Of a stretch of DNA of 64,000 nucleotides, positions 1 through 11,807 are shown piece after piece. The notes under the pieces were generated by a model. That model ran no database searches and was not told the DNA's origin. It saw only the letters and a list, made by a program, of their open reading frames with translations. Made by a program: the position numbers and the translations under genes. Origin of the DNA: Rhytidiadelphus loreus (taxonomy: Eukaryota > Streptophyta > Bryopsida > Hypnales > Hylocomiaceae). How positions within the stretch are numbered: position 1 is the stretch's first letter; each line of letters opens with the position of its first letter. The stretch is taken from NCBI GenBank assembly GCA_947034895.1, contig OX344761.1:23200863-23264862 (forward strand). Direction: 5' to 3'.

Positions 1-732
1 ATATGGACACTTGAACACTTCGCCAATGCATGCTTTGAGTTTCGTTTTGTATCATCATGGAATAATTCTTTGAAAATCTACACATGATACGATTGTGTCA
101 CTAGGAAGGGAACTAAACAACTCTTTGAACTGTAAATCCTGCCAAGTTGCTACATAATTATGGACCACAAAAGCACTTAGACGAGGCTTCAAGTACTCAA
201 ACAATTCAAAGGGCCTAGTTTCACGGTATTCTACAGATGGTGCTTTTTTTGGCAACCCCTCAATCGTATAACCAACAACCTCAGATCCGATTGATTTCCA
301 TTTGACAAGTTTATCGGAAGACTACTCATGAGGACAAATTTTTAGAAGCTGTATACCACATGACAAACATTCCCCAAGCAAACACTCACGTTTGTGTCAC
401 GTTTGATACTCTTCTTTAGAACAGAGAATCGACTCCCATAAGCTAGTTAACCTACCATAGGCCACAGCCTTTCCTGATCACTCACTCACTATCTCTGTTG
501 CAACATTACAAACCATGCCACACATGCAAGGGCAATTCAGATGCACTCCCTGTAGATCAGCGTGTAAGTTGTTGATTCCATCTTTGAGGTCACTCAACTC
601 CTGGTGGTACTTGCAGCAACAAGTGTTCCAATTCTTTAGGCGCCTCACCCACCATGGCTTCAGTAAATTGAATGATGTGAGACTGCATTTTATGGCCGGC
701 ATCTTTGCTTTGAAAGATGTGTACAATTCCAA

Positions 733-1601
733 CTGTGGACACAGCCATTATGAAAGTTAGAAAAATGAAGGGAAATAATAGAGCAATTCAAAGTACATGA
801 TGCATCTATATACGAATCATGACCTTCTAGATCTGCTGAATGTTTTGCAATGTTGACACAAGCAATCAAGGACAAATAAATCTTCAAAAAATCAGTAAAG
901 GACTCATCCACATGAAGGACCTGCACCCAAAAGGACAAAGGACTCAACAACACTTTGCCCTCTTCTACCAAAATGCCAAACACTTATCAGCCCTTATGAC
1001 TAAGCTCCTAAAATACAAAGCACTCATTAGCCCTTCGTCCTCTTTAACCAAAGGACCAAGCACGTACTCTTCACGAGAAAGGACTATCTTAAAATTGCAT
1101 AAAGGACTCATGAGTCCTAATTAAACACTTGTGCTCACGACTATGTCAAAGAAACTAAGCAGTCTACTACTAATCTACAGAAGACTCATTAGTACTAAGC
1201 AGCCCCCATCCAATGTACTAAGGAGTAAGCACCTCAAGGGACTCACAATTAAAAAGGACTTCGTACTTACTTTGATTTCAAGCAATCAACTCAAAACTGA
1301 GGAGTCTAAGGAGTCTAAGGAGAACCCTAAGTATTGACCCTAAACCCTAAGCACAAAGTACTGCCCAAGTGAACAACTGAAGGCATCCACAGCACAAAGC
1401 GGTCTCCCTATATGACTACTTCGGAGCCTAAGAACATAGAGCATTACAAAAGCACAAAGCTCCAATTTAGCCTAATCACAAAGCACACACAACCTAATCA
1501 CAAAGCACACATAGCCTAATCACAAAGCGCACACATATTTTGTGGTGGACAAGATAGTCCAAGGACAAGCAATATACAAGGAAGAATGTGGATAAACTCA
1601 C
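733..1601 (-). other. intron of the transposase-like pseudogene
   Basis: The 869-bp intron has GTGAGT at the donor and CCACAG at the acceptor, and splicing keeps the reading frame. It is packed with short related words (AAGGACTCA, AAAGCACTCA) on the plus strand between 890 and 1270. Short ORFs called inside it are accidental. Confidence 0.6.
1471..1536. repeat. 22-bp tandem repeat, 3 copies
   Basis: Three consecutive 22-bp units start with CCTAATCACAAAGC at 1471, 1493 and 1515, with one or two substitutions between units. They lie within the intron of the transposase-like pseudogene. Confidence 0.85.
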
Positions 1602-2385
1602 CTCTGATAGCTGAAGGTACTGCGTGGGATGCTCTTCATATGTGTTTACTCCAAGACGGTGCCTAATTATGTCTTTCCTATTTGGAGAAATAGTCATTTC
1701 ATCACCCCAGTACTTGTAGACCACCTTTGTCACCGCCTAAGGCAATGCATCAGATCGACGGCTGCATCGGGAATTCAGCCAGATGGCATTTTGAGCACTA
1801 TCAAGTAACAACCTTCTTTCCACCCCCCTCTTCAAATTTCTCCTATCCACCCCTATCAACTCAGCCACCCTCTTCTTACTTCCCATACCTGATGTCAATG
1901 TGCAGACTATATCCTTAGCCATTACAATCTTAGCCTGCTTCACTAATATCAAGTGATCTATCATGCCCCCTTTCAAGTCGTTTAGGACTGAATGCCTAAG
2001 TTTAACTTTCTCCATGTCCACTAAAAAATCAGGCACCATCCCTTGCAGCAATTCTTGCCCAAGCAACTTTTCAACTGCCAATTGTTGCACAGCTGGGTCA
2101 TAGTTGCTTAAACAAGGGACCACAATGGCAGCCAACTCTCTCACTAAAATTTTGCTCACCCGGTGTGTGGTGCGTGCATTGGACTCCTTCAATCCCTCAC
2201 TTGGATTTTCTACGGCTACAGCAATCAAAGAATCCGCATCTTCTTGCTCTCTCGCTTTGCGTGCTCTACATCTTCGGACTTTCTCTCTGTTATCGGCCTT
2301 CTTCTTTTCAAGATAATCCACCCTATTAATACTGCTCTACTGCTTCCTCCTGATCAGTGCCAGCTGCTTCTATACCTAAGGCCCT

Positions 2386-3300
2386 AAAATAAAGTACTGT
2401 CCAAATGCAACACGAAAGTATTATGAGGTTTCCTACTAAACCCTAAACCCTTTAAAACATCAGCAATTGAATCCTAAACCAACTTCATAACTTAACTTGT
2501 CTATCTGTCCTTGAATAAAACATGGTTTTGAGGGTGAGCAAGATTAAAACAAGTGTCGTTCATACCTATCTCCCAACCTCCTCACTCCAGTTAACCTCCT
2601 TGTAGACTGAATGGTAGTATAAAGTTACTCTCTCTCAAACTTTGAAGCTCTGCACTCATGCAACACTTTGAAGCTCTGCACTCAAACTTTGAAGCTCATG
2701 CACTCATGCAAAGAAGATGGTCAATCCCTTCCATTTGGATCTTTAAGAAGATTCTACAATGACAAGGAGATAATGCTTAGAGCTAGAAATTTATACAACA
2801 GTATTGAAGCAAACACCAAAATAAATCTAGGATAAAAAAATTGATTATCCGGGCTCAGTACTCCATACAACAGACTCTTCCTAAATCAGACCCACAAATC
2901 CGCATGAAATGCACATTGAAAAATTTACTTGAAAATAAAAATGAGGGCAAGGTGTGGATTCAATCTAAACAAATACGCTAGACCTGCAACAAAACAATAC
3001 CTCCAACGTTCTTATTATGACGCTGTACAAACTCGAACCCTCTACAGGTATGCAATCACACACCAGTCAAAGAAACAAGAGTAAAGATTCAAAGGTATCT
3101 TCATAATCTTCTCCCGAGACGAGCTGCTTTGCTCCACAGACTGCTACCCCAAAGCCCAATTACGTTGGAACCTGGCGCTAGAACAATAACCCTGAATCAT
3201 ATTAGGGATCTTTTCAAACCCTAAATCCTAAATATATTGAAGTGGCTTCTAGTTGTAAACGTTATTGCAAAGGTCCGTAAGAAGTATATTGAAATCAAAG
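2386..3300. other. non-coding spacer
   Basis: No supportable gene. Short direct repeats (CTTTGAAGCTC with GCACTCATGCAA) occur at 2640-2710, and a telomere-like CCTAAACCCT word lies near 2440. Confidence 0.5.
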
Positions 3301-3785
3301 TTTCAGCCAAAAAATATCTGTGAAGATTAGTTCACATTTGGTGGAGAAATTTCGCTATTCTGTCTCACTTCTTAGACCACCGAAGAAGAGAATACTGGGT
3401 CCTCAGAGAGACCGCTCCAAACAAATGCATGAGGAACCTACTACTCTAACCACATATCCAGTACGTATCTCCAATGTTCAATTTTTTTCTCCAACTGCTC
3501 ACCAATTCGATCACCTTGAACATCTAAGCTTCCAAGTCATGCTGAAGATTGCCCCCCCCCGATTATCATGCAAGGGAGACATTAGATGAAAGCTACAGAA
3601 CATGAAAATACGATCCCTAATACAGAAGCGGATCCTTAGCTACTGAGCCCGGAAGTTCAAACCCTAATCTTGGCAAGTAAGAGCAAACCAAGTTTCGTGA
3701 CCAAACCCTATACTAGAAATCGCAATCATATCCAAAATCCAGCCTGCAAATGTGATGATAGAAAACCCTAAACCCTAGCAGGAAG

Positions 3786-3821
<36 letters not shown>

Positions 3822-3822
3822 G

Positions 3823-3860
<38 letters not shown>

Positions 3861-4640
3861 ACGCGCTTGGTTGAATTTCTTCACAAGTTTTGACATTCAA
3901 AGCACCCGGCAAAAATCACGTTGCGTGCACTCCGTCCAATACTATTGCCCGCCTTTTGCTGGCGGGATCCAAGCCAGCAAGTCGGTCTTCTGATTCCCTA
4001 TACTTCTTTTTTCATTTATTTTCCGATCAGATCACACCTACAATACAATCCACCACCAACATCCCTCCAATTCACAAACTCCAGCAGGTACCTAAACTAA
4101 TCGGAATAGAAACCCTTGTCTGGAGACGACACGCAAAACCCCAAGTCTCGGAAATAGCTTCAAGCAGTTTATTCAATCTATATCTCCAATGGTCCAATTA
4201 GATGTTTTGACCTTAGCTACTAAGCAAAGCTAGAATCCTAATCTTGGAAAGTAAGCGTAAACCAAGTTTCGTGATTCCAAACCCTAGTTTGGAGATTGCC
4301 GCCTTAAATCCAAAATCAAGTTTGCAAATGCGATGATCGGAAACCTTCAATCCTAAACCAATCGCAACGGAAACCTCATCTGGAGGCAGCGTACTAAACC
4401 CTAAGTCTCAAGCAGTTTGATCTCCAATCTGTACATTTTGATCTGATGTGTATCTCCAATCAGATGTTTTGATCCAACGGATGAATGATAATACACATCC
4501 ATCCCTTCATCCAGTTATTGGAATCCTCACATTCATTTATGACTCCGTCCACCTTGTTCAAGTATGTAGAATTTTCCCAAGGTTGCTATTCTACATCCAA
4601 TTGTGTATGACATTCATCCGTTTTATGTCCCATTAAGCAC
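3300..4640. repeat. telo-box-rich locally duplicated DNA
   Basis: Sequence at about 3655-3780 (CTAATCTTGGCAAGTAAG ... CAAACCAAGTTTCGTGA ... AACCCTAAACCCT) recurs in diverged form at about 4235-4365. Sequence at 4085-4190 recurs at 4350-4460. Several AAACCCTAA-type words, which act as telo-boxes in plant promoters, are scattered through it. Plus-strand ORFs at 3320-3589 and 3890-4201 show no recognisable domain. This could be a promoter/5' region of a lost gene or a decayed repeat. Confidence 0.45.
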
Positions 4641-5345
4641 ATTAAGGACTGGTTACATGACATTTTGGGCCCTTAAGTTTCATGAAATGATGAAATCATA
4701 GACTAAACACTAGTTAAATATAATACTACAACATTTGTTAATCATAAGGTGTATTTCTTTTGGAGAAATCTAAGAAACTATGAGCTACACAATCCGAAAT
4801 GGTCCAAAAAAAGGAGTGGTTACGAAGAAATTGGCTCCTATTACCCTATTTGGACCCAGATAGCAATATAGATTTGATTTGAGCATGATAAATTGGAAAT
4901 TAGGCTAATAAATATAAAACCACTTTAGAGTTAGGAGGGAACAAAAAGAGGAAACAATAATTAATAAAATTGTCCCTAAAAGTTTATTTGTACTTCGAAT
5001 ATATAACTTGGCCATTTGAGTAAGTGCTTAGAGCATGCATAAGAGAAATTGACCAACCACAGTGACAATTTGACAAAGAAGATTTGACAAAGAGCCAACC
5101 ACTAGTAAAGGACTGTGATCGCATTCATTGTGTCTATTATACTAGCATTGGTAATGGACTGAGATGATTTGACATGAGTGTGGACCCTTTTGTTTAGAAT
5201 CCCAAAACAAGTTACAAAATCAAGTAGATAAGTATTCAACCTGCAAAACAAGTGACCTTAGTCACAATACGTTAGACTTATTGACCTTTCTATAGGAAAT
5301 TATCCCTATACTAGTTGTCTTGTGATTTTGATAAATAGGCAAAAT
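4641..5345. other. AT-rich spacer
   Basis: I see no ORF, RNA or repeat that I can support here. It leads directly into the 3' end of the pogo-type pseudogene. Confidence 0.5.
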
Positions 5346-6720
5346 TTACATTACAGTTGTGCATGGAGCAGCATTGTCGCAGTTGGACTCAATGGTGTCT
5401 CCAAAAGGCACAATAGAGTCATCATCACTTTGAACAAAGTTTTGGGGCTCTAGCATTTGTGTTTCAGGTATGATCTCTATGCTTGTTTCATTGTTGTCTA
5501 TTTCAACTTTTTCATTGTTAATATCCTCTACATCTTCATCTTCTTTACTTGCAACTGTGTAGTAGTCATTGGGTCTCCTGTGCACGTCCATGGCAACAGG
5601 TTGTAGGGGCCAGATGCTTGTCGTGGCAAAACCTTTTTTTATTTTTGATGTTGTTAATACCTTCTTTAGCCCTGTAGCCACCCACTCCACTAGGTCTTCC
5701 ACTACAAGAGAAAGGGGTGTTTTAAATATAGTCCTAGAGATAACATTTTAAGTAATGACCTTTTTAGTAGATTTTCAATAAGAATTTACAAGATATTTGT
5801 GTCTTTCTAGTAAAATTTTACTAGAAAGACACAAATATCTTGTAAATTCTTATTGAAAATCTACTAAAAAGGTCATTACTTAAAATGTTATCTCTAGGAC
5901 TATATTTAAAACACCCCTTTCTCTTGTAGTGTTCTTCCGTGCACCCTTATCTTTGTTTTCAACGGTTCACTAATCTTTGCATGCTTAAAATGTTGCTTTG
6001 AAGGGCTTGAAAATACTAACATCCATTGGTTGCAATTTGTGGCTTGTGTGGCTAGGTAATGTAATGATGTCAAAGCCATCTGATCTAGCCTTCTCCACCA
6101 CTTCCAATGCTACATGTGAAGCATGGCCATCTAGAAGTAGTAGGTGCCTATTATGTTGAAAGAGTCTATACCTCTCTGTAAACAATGTTGCTCCTCTTGA
6201 CTTCCCTACTTGAGTTCCTAATTCATCTGCGTTCCAGATGTGTGATGGTGCATATTGTTTTCACTCATATGTTGCTTGCAGATTGTCATAGAAAGTGGCC
6301 ACACTTGTCGGATTTAAACCTCAAACACAAGCTTCTTCTAGGCCTTGTGCAGTTTGAAGTGTGGCTTCATGATGTTAATTTTGGAACTAGTGTAGCCACT
6401 TGTGATCAAGAATACCATCCTTAATTTGAAGGGCGTCCACCTCTCTTGCGTTATCTTTATTACCTTAGTCCGTAGCTTGATAATTGAAATTGAGTGTGCC
6501 ACGTCTTGCATGTCAAGCATTCACTTCATGAATGCACCTTCTTCTTCCACACTTAGGACAACTTGCCTTCCCTTCTTTCTCTATATAGTCCTTCCATAGA
6601 TGTGATCACAAAGGGACGATGCAGGTCTACCAAATGCTCTAACTGCAATGGCCATTGCATTGCTGCCTTCCACTGCAACCACTGCGGAAGAGAGTTGTGC
6701 ATGACTCCAAGCACTTGTTT
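5346..6720 (-). pseudogene. pogo/Tigger-type (Tc1/mariner superfamily) transposase pseudogene
   Basis: The family cuts and pastes DNA with an N-terminal psq/CENP-B-type helix-turn-helix followed by a DDE nuclease. Read 5'-3' on the minus strand, pieces in changing frames give an HTH segment (AVRAFGRPASSLCDH, about 6655-6610), a CENP-B/Tc5-like segment (MLDMQDVAHSISI, VIKITQERWTPFK, about 6520-6400), SVATFYDNLQ and HIWNADELG (first catalytic Asp region, about 6230). The second Asp is in LLLLDGHASHVA and the ITLPSHTSHKLQPMDVSIFK block lies at 6185-5985. The C-terminal WVATGLKKVLTTSKIKKGF stretch is at about 5690-5630. Several frameshifts are visible. The stretch between the first and second Asp motifs is much shorter than usual, so an internal deletion is likely. 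A palindromic MITE at 5700-5931 splits the coding sequence. The C-terminal tail (5346-5560) is acidic. Confidence 0.85.
5700..5931. mobile_element. perfect foldback MITE with CACTA-type ends, inserted in the pogo pseudogene
   Basis: The element is 232 bp and is an exact inverted repeat: each 116-bp arm is the reverse complement of the other with no mismatch and no spacer (centre 5815/5816). The ends read CACTACAAGAG ... CTCTTGTAGTG. A 3-bp target duplication TTC lies at 5697-5699 and 5932-5934, as expected for CACTA elements. Perfect arms imply recent insertion or recent arm homogenisation. Confidence 0.92.
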
Positions 6721-6839
6721 GTCGTGTTCTCTTTTTACATGGGATAGTAGGTACTGTAATGGGAGGAGGGAAAAAATTGTTGTGCCAACAGATGGTTGTA
6801 GCCGCAGTAGTGGTCTCATAGGCCTGCCCTCTAGCTTAT

Positions 6840-7640
6840 GGTGACCGTCCGACCAGGGCAGCTAAAGAGTAACAAGTCAGGGACATGGGTTGTTGGGTTG
6901 TGGTCCCCCTCCCCTTGCTAGATTGACTTTCTTGGAAGTGGGGAGCCGCTCATCAATCTCTGGCCCCTTCATGTCTTGCCTGACCATAGTCAGTAGTAGT
7001 GGAAAAGTTGTCTCCTATTGTGTCTCCCCTTGCCTTTCAAACCCTATTGGATTGGTAAGAGGGAGTCCGCCTTCTACTCCAACCTCGACGTTCAATTGTT
7101 CCCCAAAGCTACCGTCCACGTTGTGCACGTCTTTATCCTTGTCTGACTCTCCATTCTATTGTGAGCCAATCCTTCAACCTTGCGTCCATGCTTTGTTTGC
7201 CTACTCATCTCTAAAGTTCCATGGGTATGGAATGTTTGTCTTCCTTGAGTTTCTTATGAGGCCTCATCGTTGTGATAATTGCTCATGAATTCAGTCCACA
7301 GACCTTTACCTCCAAGTCCGTATGTATGGAGTTTAGGCGTTCAACAATCCATACTATTAGCACCACTAGAATTGCATTGATGCAAATCTATAATTCGTAA
7401 TGTGTTGCAAAGCTACTCCTCACCACCTCCACCTCAATCACGTATAACTAGTTCAAGTATGCAAAGCAGAAGAAACTCTATTCATGTAAGTTACACTTGC
7501 TCTTCAGTCACAAATTTTAGTACATTGAAGTATAAGCTTCTCAAGAATGTTAAACAATTGTCAAAATACAGATTATACTCTTGCTTGATTGGACATAGTT
7601 GCCATTCTCACTACACTATTAATTGCTATGGCACCTAAAA
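6840..7640. other. unassigned sequence upstream of the pogo pseudogene
   Basis: A plus-strand ORF (6890-7288, 132 codons) and smaller ones exist, but none shows a recognisable domain and composition is serine/proline-rich in an ad hoc way. It may be the 5' part of the same dead transposon read antisense. No function is assigned. Confidence 0.35.
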
Positions 7641-8932
7641 TTGCCCACGTGGACCCCATATTTGTCTCCATTACTCAAAATCCCACCAAAGGCTACACAT
7701 TTAGTTGTGTTCATTAACACAAGTACTACCTTGCATTGTATCCATAACCAATGCCCTTAGCCACCTCCTCAATTCACTTCATCAAATCTTAATTCACATA
7801 TAACAGCCATGCAATGAACCTCCTTCCAAATGTTCAAGTACTAATTTTTTTCCACTTCTCATTCATGGGATACAACACAATGGTCATGGGTCGTCACATA
7901 GGTCGTGACCATGGGAACAATCACGCTTATGGGTGTTCCTATCTTATCATTCATATTTTCATCTTGTGATATGTTTTTGTAGAATAATGGCACAACAATA
8001 TCTCTCATTCTAATTTTTTTTGCTTCAATTTTTTAGATAATTCTTATTTATGTTATTGTTGGTATTATTTTATGCATATGTTACACATATTAAAATTTCC
8101 AATGATTTGACTGTTCCACCAAAGATTCCAAAAATATCAACACATATGGAAAAAAAATGTCTTTTTACATAATTATGAAATCATTAATCGTTTATGTAAT
8201 GGTTAATGTAGCTTGACTTTGATAATTTGACGTGAAATTAATTTCCAATAGCATTTTGAGTGGGAAAATTATATAATTGCCTCTGAAATTTCTTAAACTA
8301 TTTTTCATTGATAATTTTTCTTTTTGAAAAAATTCCAATGTAGGTAGACTCGTTTTGTTTTATTTACCAATTCATCTTTAGTTTTTACTCATAAATTTGA
8401 ATTAGAAGTTTGGTATTTTCATTCAACAATTTGTAATTTCAAATTTATTGTATTTGTGACAGATTCACAACCTCATATTTTGAATGCAAATTGTTGGCCA
8501 ACTAGTGGATTCAAGCCACTTATGTATAACTATTTGCATTGGTGGTAGTTTTATAAATAAAAATCTAATTATAGAAAATACTATTTTATTTTAATTAATT
8601 TTAATTTTAATCACAAATTTAATCGTAAAAGATTACAAACTTTCTCAAAATCTTATAAAATTTAAATTCTTTTGTAAAGTTAATTAATTGATTAATAGTC
8701 AAATTTCAAATTGAATTATTAAAAACTCAAAAATTCAAAAATTCATATGTACAACAGTACAACCTTTAAATTTTTGACTTCAATCATTAGTTTTAGAAAT
8801 TTACAGGTTTTAGAAATTGAAAAATAAAACATTTGTTAATAAGTTGGATTTAAATCATTGAGATTTCAAAATATTTTATATTTTAAAATTTTAAGTGAAT
8901 TAGAAAGTTTTAGAGTCCTAACAAAACAATAA
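7641..8932. other. AT-rich spacer
   Basis: Very AT-rich with long homopolymer and A/T-mixed runs. No gene, RNA or clear repeat boundary recognised. Confidence 0.5.
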
Positions 8933-9297
8933 CATTAGGAGAAGTATGGGGCCTCAAGAAGGCCCCTTCCCTTTGATAAGTTGAAATGAGCTGATTATGG
9001 CGGGAAACTTATTAAAAATTAAAAATTAAAAGTTTTCGAACCTGCAGTCCGATGTGAGCAGTCCGACTTGAGTAGTCCGACGTGGCCGATCATCGGCCAC
9101 CTCAGATTTTTTTTAAATTAAATTTTTTTTTCCAAAAAACTTATTTGTACTCGATCTTCATGGCATGTAGTCTTCCGTGTCAAATACGCACCTGAATTTT
9201 TTTAATTTTTAATTTTTAATTTTCGAATTTTTTTTTCCAGCTGTGCGGGCTGTAACAGATCTCGCGGCCTTGGGGACGCCTCATTCTTCTCCTAATG
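8933..9297. mobile_element. MITE-like element, terminal inverted repeats CATTAGGAGAAG
   Basis: The left end CATTAGGAGAAGTATGGGGC is matched by an inverted right end (GCCTCATTCTTCTCCTAATG), about 20 bp with two mismatches. It contains three spaced AGTCCGA words (9036-9083) followed by a small GGCCGATCATCGGCC palindrome. It is more GC-rich than its surroundings. No unambiguous target duplication was found and no coding capacity is visible. Confidence 0.65.
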
Positions 9298-9960
9298 CAT
9301 TGATTATTCTATCAATTCAAGACATTTTTTTTGTTGCATTATCATATTTACAATGATCTTTGATATTATTAGTAATTTAGTAAAATATAAAGTGTTCAAT
9401 ATATAAAATATTTCATCTATAAATTAAACTTATATCTAATTTAAACAAAAAAAATTAAATTAAATTCATAGTGTATCAAAACAAACAAACTATAATTTTA
9501 TTTTAAAAATCAAAATTTGAGAAGTTAGCTTTCAAAATTTCAAATTTCAAAAATTTTAGGATTATATATTTTCATACATTTGGACATCATTGTTAGTATG
9601 AAGAACATTGAAGCCTTATTGCCAAACTAACACTGTAGTAAGTGAAGTTTAGGGTTGGTACATGTGCACCTTTTATTTTTTTCTTCGGAAAAAAAGATTA
9701 GTCCTAAAATAGTATTTTTTTATTGCAATATTTAAATTTCTACCCAAAAATAAATTTGAAAATATAATTTTCTAATCTAATTGTAGAATTATTTTCCACC
9801 AAATTTGCCTATAATTATATAAATACTTCAATTTCTATATGACATGTAGATATCAATTACTTTTTTAAACCTTTGAGGTTCCACATGACTTATCATTTTT
9901 CATATGAAATAGCAAATCTACAAATCACCTTGCAATGTATTTTTGCAAGCAAAGTTGTTT
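9298..9960. other. AT-rich spacer
   Basis: Homopolymer-rich DNA without supportable features. Confidence 0.5.
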
Positions 9961-9989
9961 GATTCATATATAAATTCATTTAGTTAACA

Positions 9990-10385
9990 ACTATTGAAGA
10001 TGTCTATAACATACATACTTATAATAGAAACGTCCTATAATTTATGGAAGGTGTCTATAATATACATACTTATAATAGAAACATCCTATAATTTATGGAA
10101 GGTGCCTATAACATAGACATCTATATTATATATATCCTATAACCATAAAAGGTGCTTGTAGCATAGATATCTACATCATAGACACCTTTAATATAGGTGC
10201 CTATATCATAAACACCTATAATATAATTAGACACCTTTAATATAAACATTCTATAACCATGGATGGTGCCTATAACATAAACACCTATAATATAAATATC
10301 CTATAACCATGGAAGGTGCTTATAACATAAAAAACTATAATATAAACATTCTATATCTTTGGAAGGTGCCTATAATATAGGAGCC
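9990..10385. repeat. degenerate tandem repeat (about 50-bp unit)
   Basis: Units share the words CTATAACCATGGAAGGTGC, CTATAACATA and CACCTATAATATAAAC, repeated with many substitutions about seven to eight times. The same array, with a different copy number, lies at 24252-24465 at the start of the second duplicated block. A short related piece is at 44150-44180. Confidence 0.75.
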
Positions 10386-10956
10386 TAGGCTGTTAGGCTC
10401 CTAGGTTCAAGATTCTAGGCTCACATAATAGCAACCATGGGTTCCTATGATGTCATATTTTACTATAATTTTTTTAAACTTTTTTTACATGTCAGGGAAT
10501 TTATTTTCTTTCTAAAACAAAATTTTAAACTCAAGCTCATGGGCTCAAGATCCTAGGCTCACATAATAGCAACCGTGGTAGTTTGGGCACAAGATTATAT
10601 GGTTTGATATGGAAAAAATCTAAAGCTTTTAGTAATTTGCAATTTTAAATGGATTTTTGAGTGGTTTTGATGGTGAAAAGATCTTCAAACTTTAGGAGTT
10701 TAAAAATGTAACTTGTACACAATGCATACAAAAATAAGAAGCTGGAATGAAGTAATATATCAAACTCAATATGGTTTCATTTGACCAATTAATATTCTAT
10801 TCAAAACTCTTCATTTAAAACTTTTGTGCTTTCTCGTAGATTTCAAGTGCAATTTTTGTATGGTTGATTTGTTTAGTCTAAAAGTATTACAATCCAATTA
10901 CAATCTAATCCAATCATGATGGTACAATCCAAGTGGCACAATACTTGTCATTGCCA

Positions 10957-11079
10957 ATGGTGAAAGAGTTTGTGAAACAAATCAAAGATGATGAAGGGTT
11001 TGATATTGATAAGTTTGTAAACATGAAAAGATTTTACAAAGAGAACAATGAGGTAGTGCAGTGGTCAGGACCAATTTAG
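10957..11079 (+). CDS. small conserved ORF (40 aa), copy A, function unknown
   Basis: The ORF starts ATGGTGAAAGAG and encodes a charged peptide (MVKEFVKQIKDDEGFDIDKF then MKRFYKENNEVVQWSGPI). The same frame is open for 15 codons upstream of this ATG, so it may be a 3' exon or a fragment of a larger coding sequence. The copy at 25040-25162 has a single amino-acid change (V to A). Near-identity is expected from the recent duplication and is not by itself proof of selection. The composition is far more protein-like than the AT-rich surroundings. No family recognised. Confidence 0.35.
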   Translation: MVKEFVKQIKDDEGFDIDKFVNMKRFYKENNEVVQWSGPI

Positions 11080-11807
11080 AACCAAACTCAAAAATTTGGG
11101 CCTACTTTAATCATTTGATTTTTGAATGAACTCAGGCTACAAGATAACACATTCAAACTAATTTGATGAATAACATTTGGACAAATCATTTTGGCACATA
11201 AGACTACTAAATGGGGAACTTTGTTAAAATGGTGCTATAATCTACAAACCTTAGCACTTTTATAGGTTAGATTGCATGGTCCGAAATCTATATGTATTCT
11301 AGATAGTACTTTTACAATTTACATTGTGTGGTTTGAAAATGGCATGTGCAATTAATATTGCAATTTAAATACAATTCCCTATCTAAACAATTCCCTGACT
11401 AAAAATCTCACTCATGTTATGAGTGAGCTAACTAGAGTGATACAAAGCAAACGTGACATAATAATGCAAAGGAAAAACAATAGAGGTACATATATGAGCA
11501 TTTCATTCACAACAAGGCAACATGTTTATGCAACAAATTTTGTAGAATTTCAACATATTTTATATAGACATACACAAAGAAAACCAAATCTTGTTACACA
11601 ATAAGTTAATTGTTTCAATGATAATTCAATTCAATATTTCAATCAAAAGTACAAATTCTTGCATCAATCATTCAATGAATGAATTATTGTCTATAGTAGG
11701 ATATTGATCACTAGCTAGCCCAATATATTGATCAACTTCAATCTACAACTATAGAAATTGAGTGATTCTAATTAACATTCTTTGTATCAAATTTTATAAA
11801 TCCTAGT

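Larger units (their letters stand above)
1..2385 (-). pseudogene. decayed intron-containing transposase-like gene (multi-copy plant element family), runs off the left edge
   Basis: Reading the minus strand, one frame is open from about 2321 to 1602 except for a TAG at 1737-1739. It begins with a very basic stretch (EKKKADNREKVRRCRARK). A canonical donor (GAG|GTGAGT, exon ends 1602) and acceptor (TGTCCACAG|TT, exon resumes 732) join in phase 0. The second exon stays in one frame down to about 55, with three internal stops between 480 and 320. Visible motifs include SPNRKDIIRHRLG, NTCCCKYHQEL, SILCSKEEYQ, a CLLGECLSCGI cysteine cluster and FVVHNYVATWQDLQF. A frameshift follows SCVDF near 70, after which QNETQSMHW continues in another frame. 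From memory, this motif order matches a multi-copy plant/algal protein family that I take to be a transposase with an RNase-H-like core starting at the Asp of VDF. The family name is not recalled and the catalytic role is inference. Stops and frameshifts make it non-functional. An acidic upstream stretch (2322-2385) sits in a shifted frame. Confidence 0.62.

Noticed and set aside
690..983. 97-codon minus ORF reading from the pseudogene intron into exon 2
   Set aside because: It crosses a strong acceptor site, is in a different frame from exon 2, and the intron-derived part has no conserved motif.
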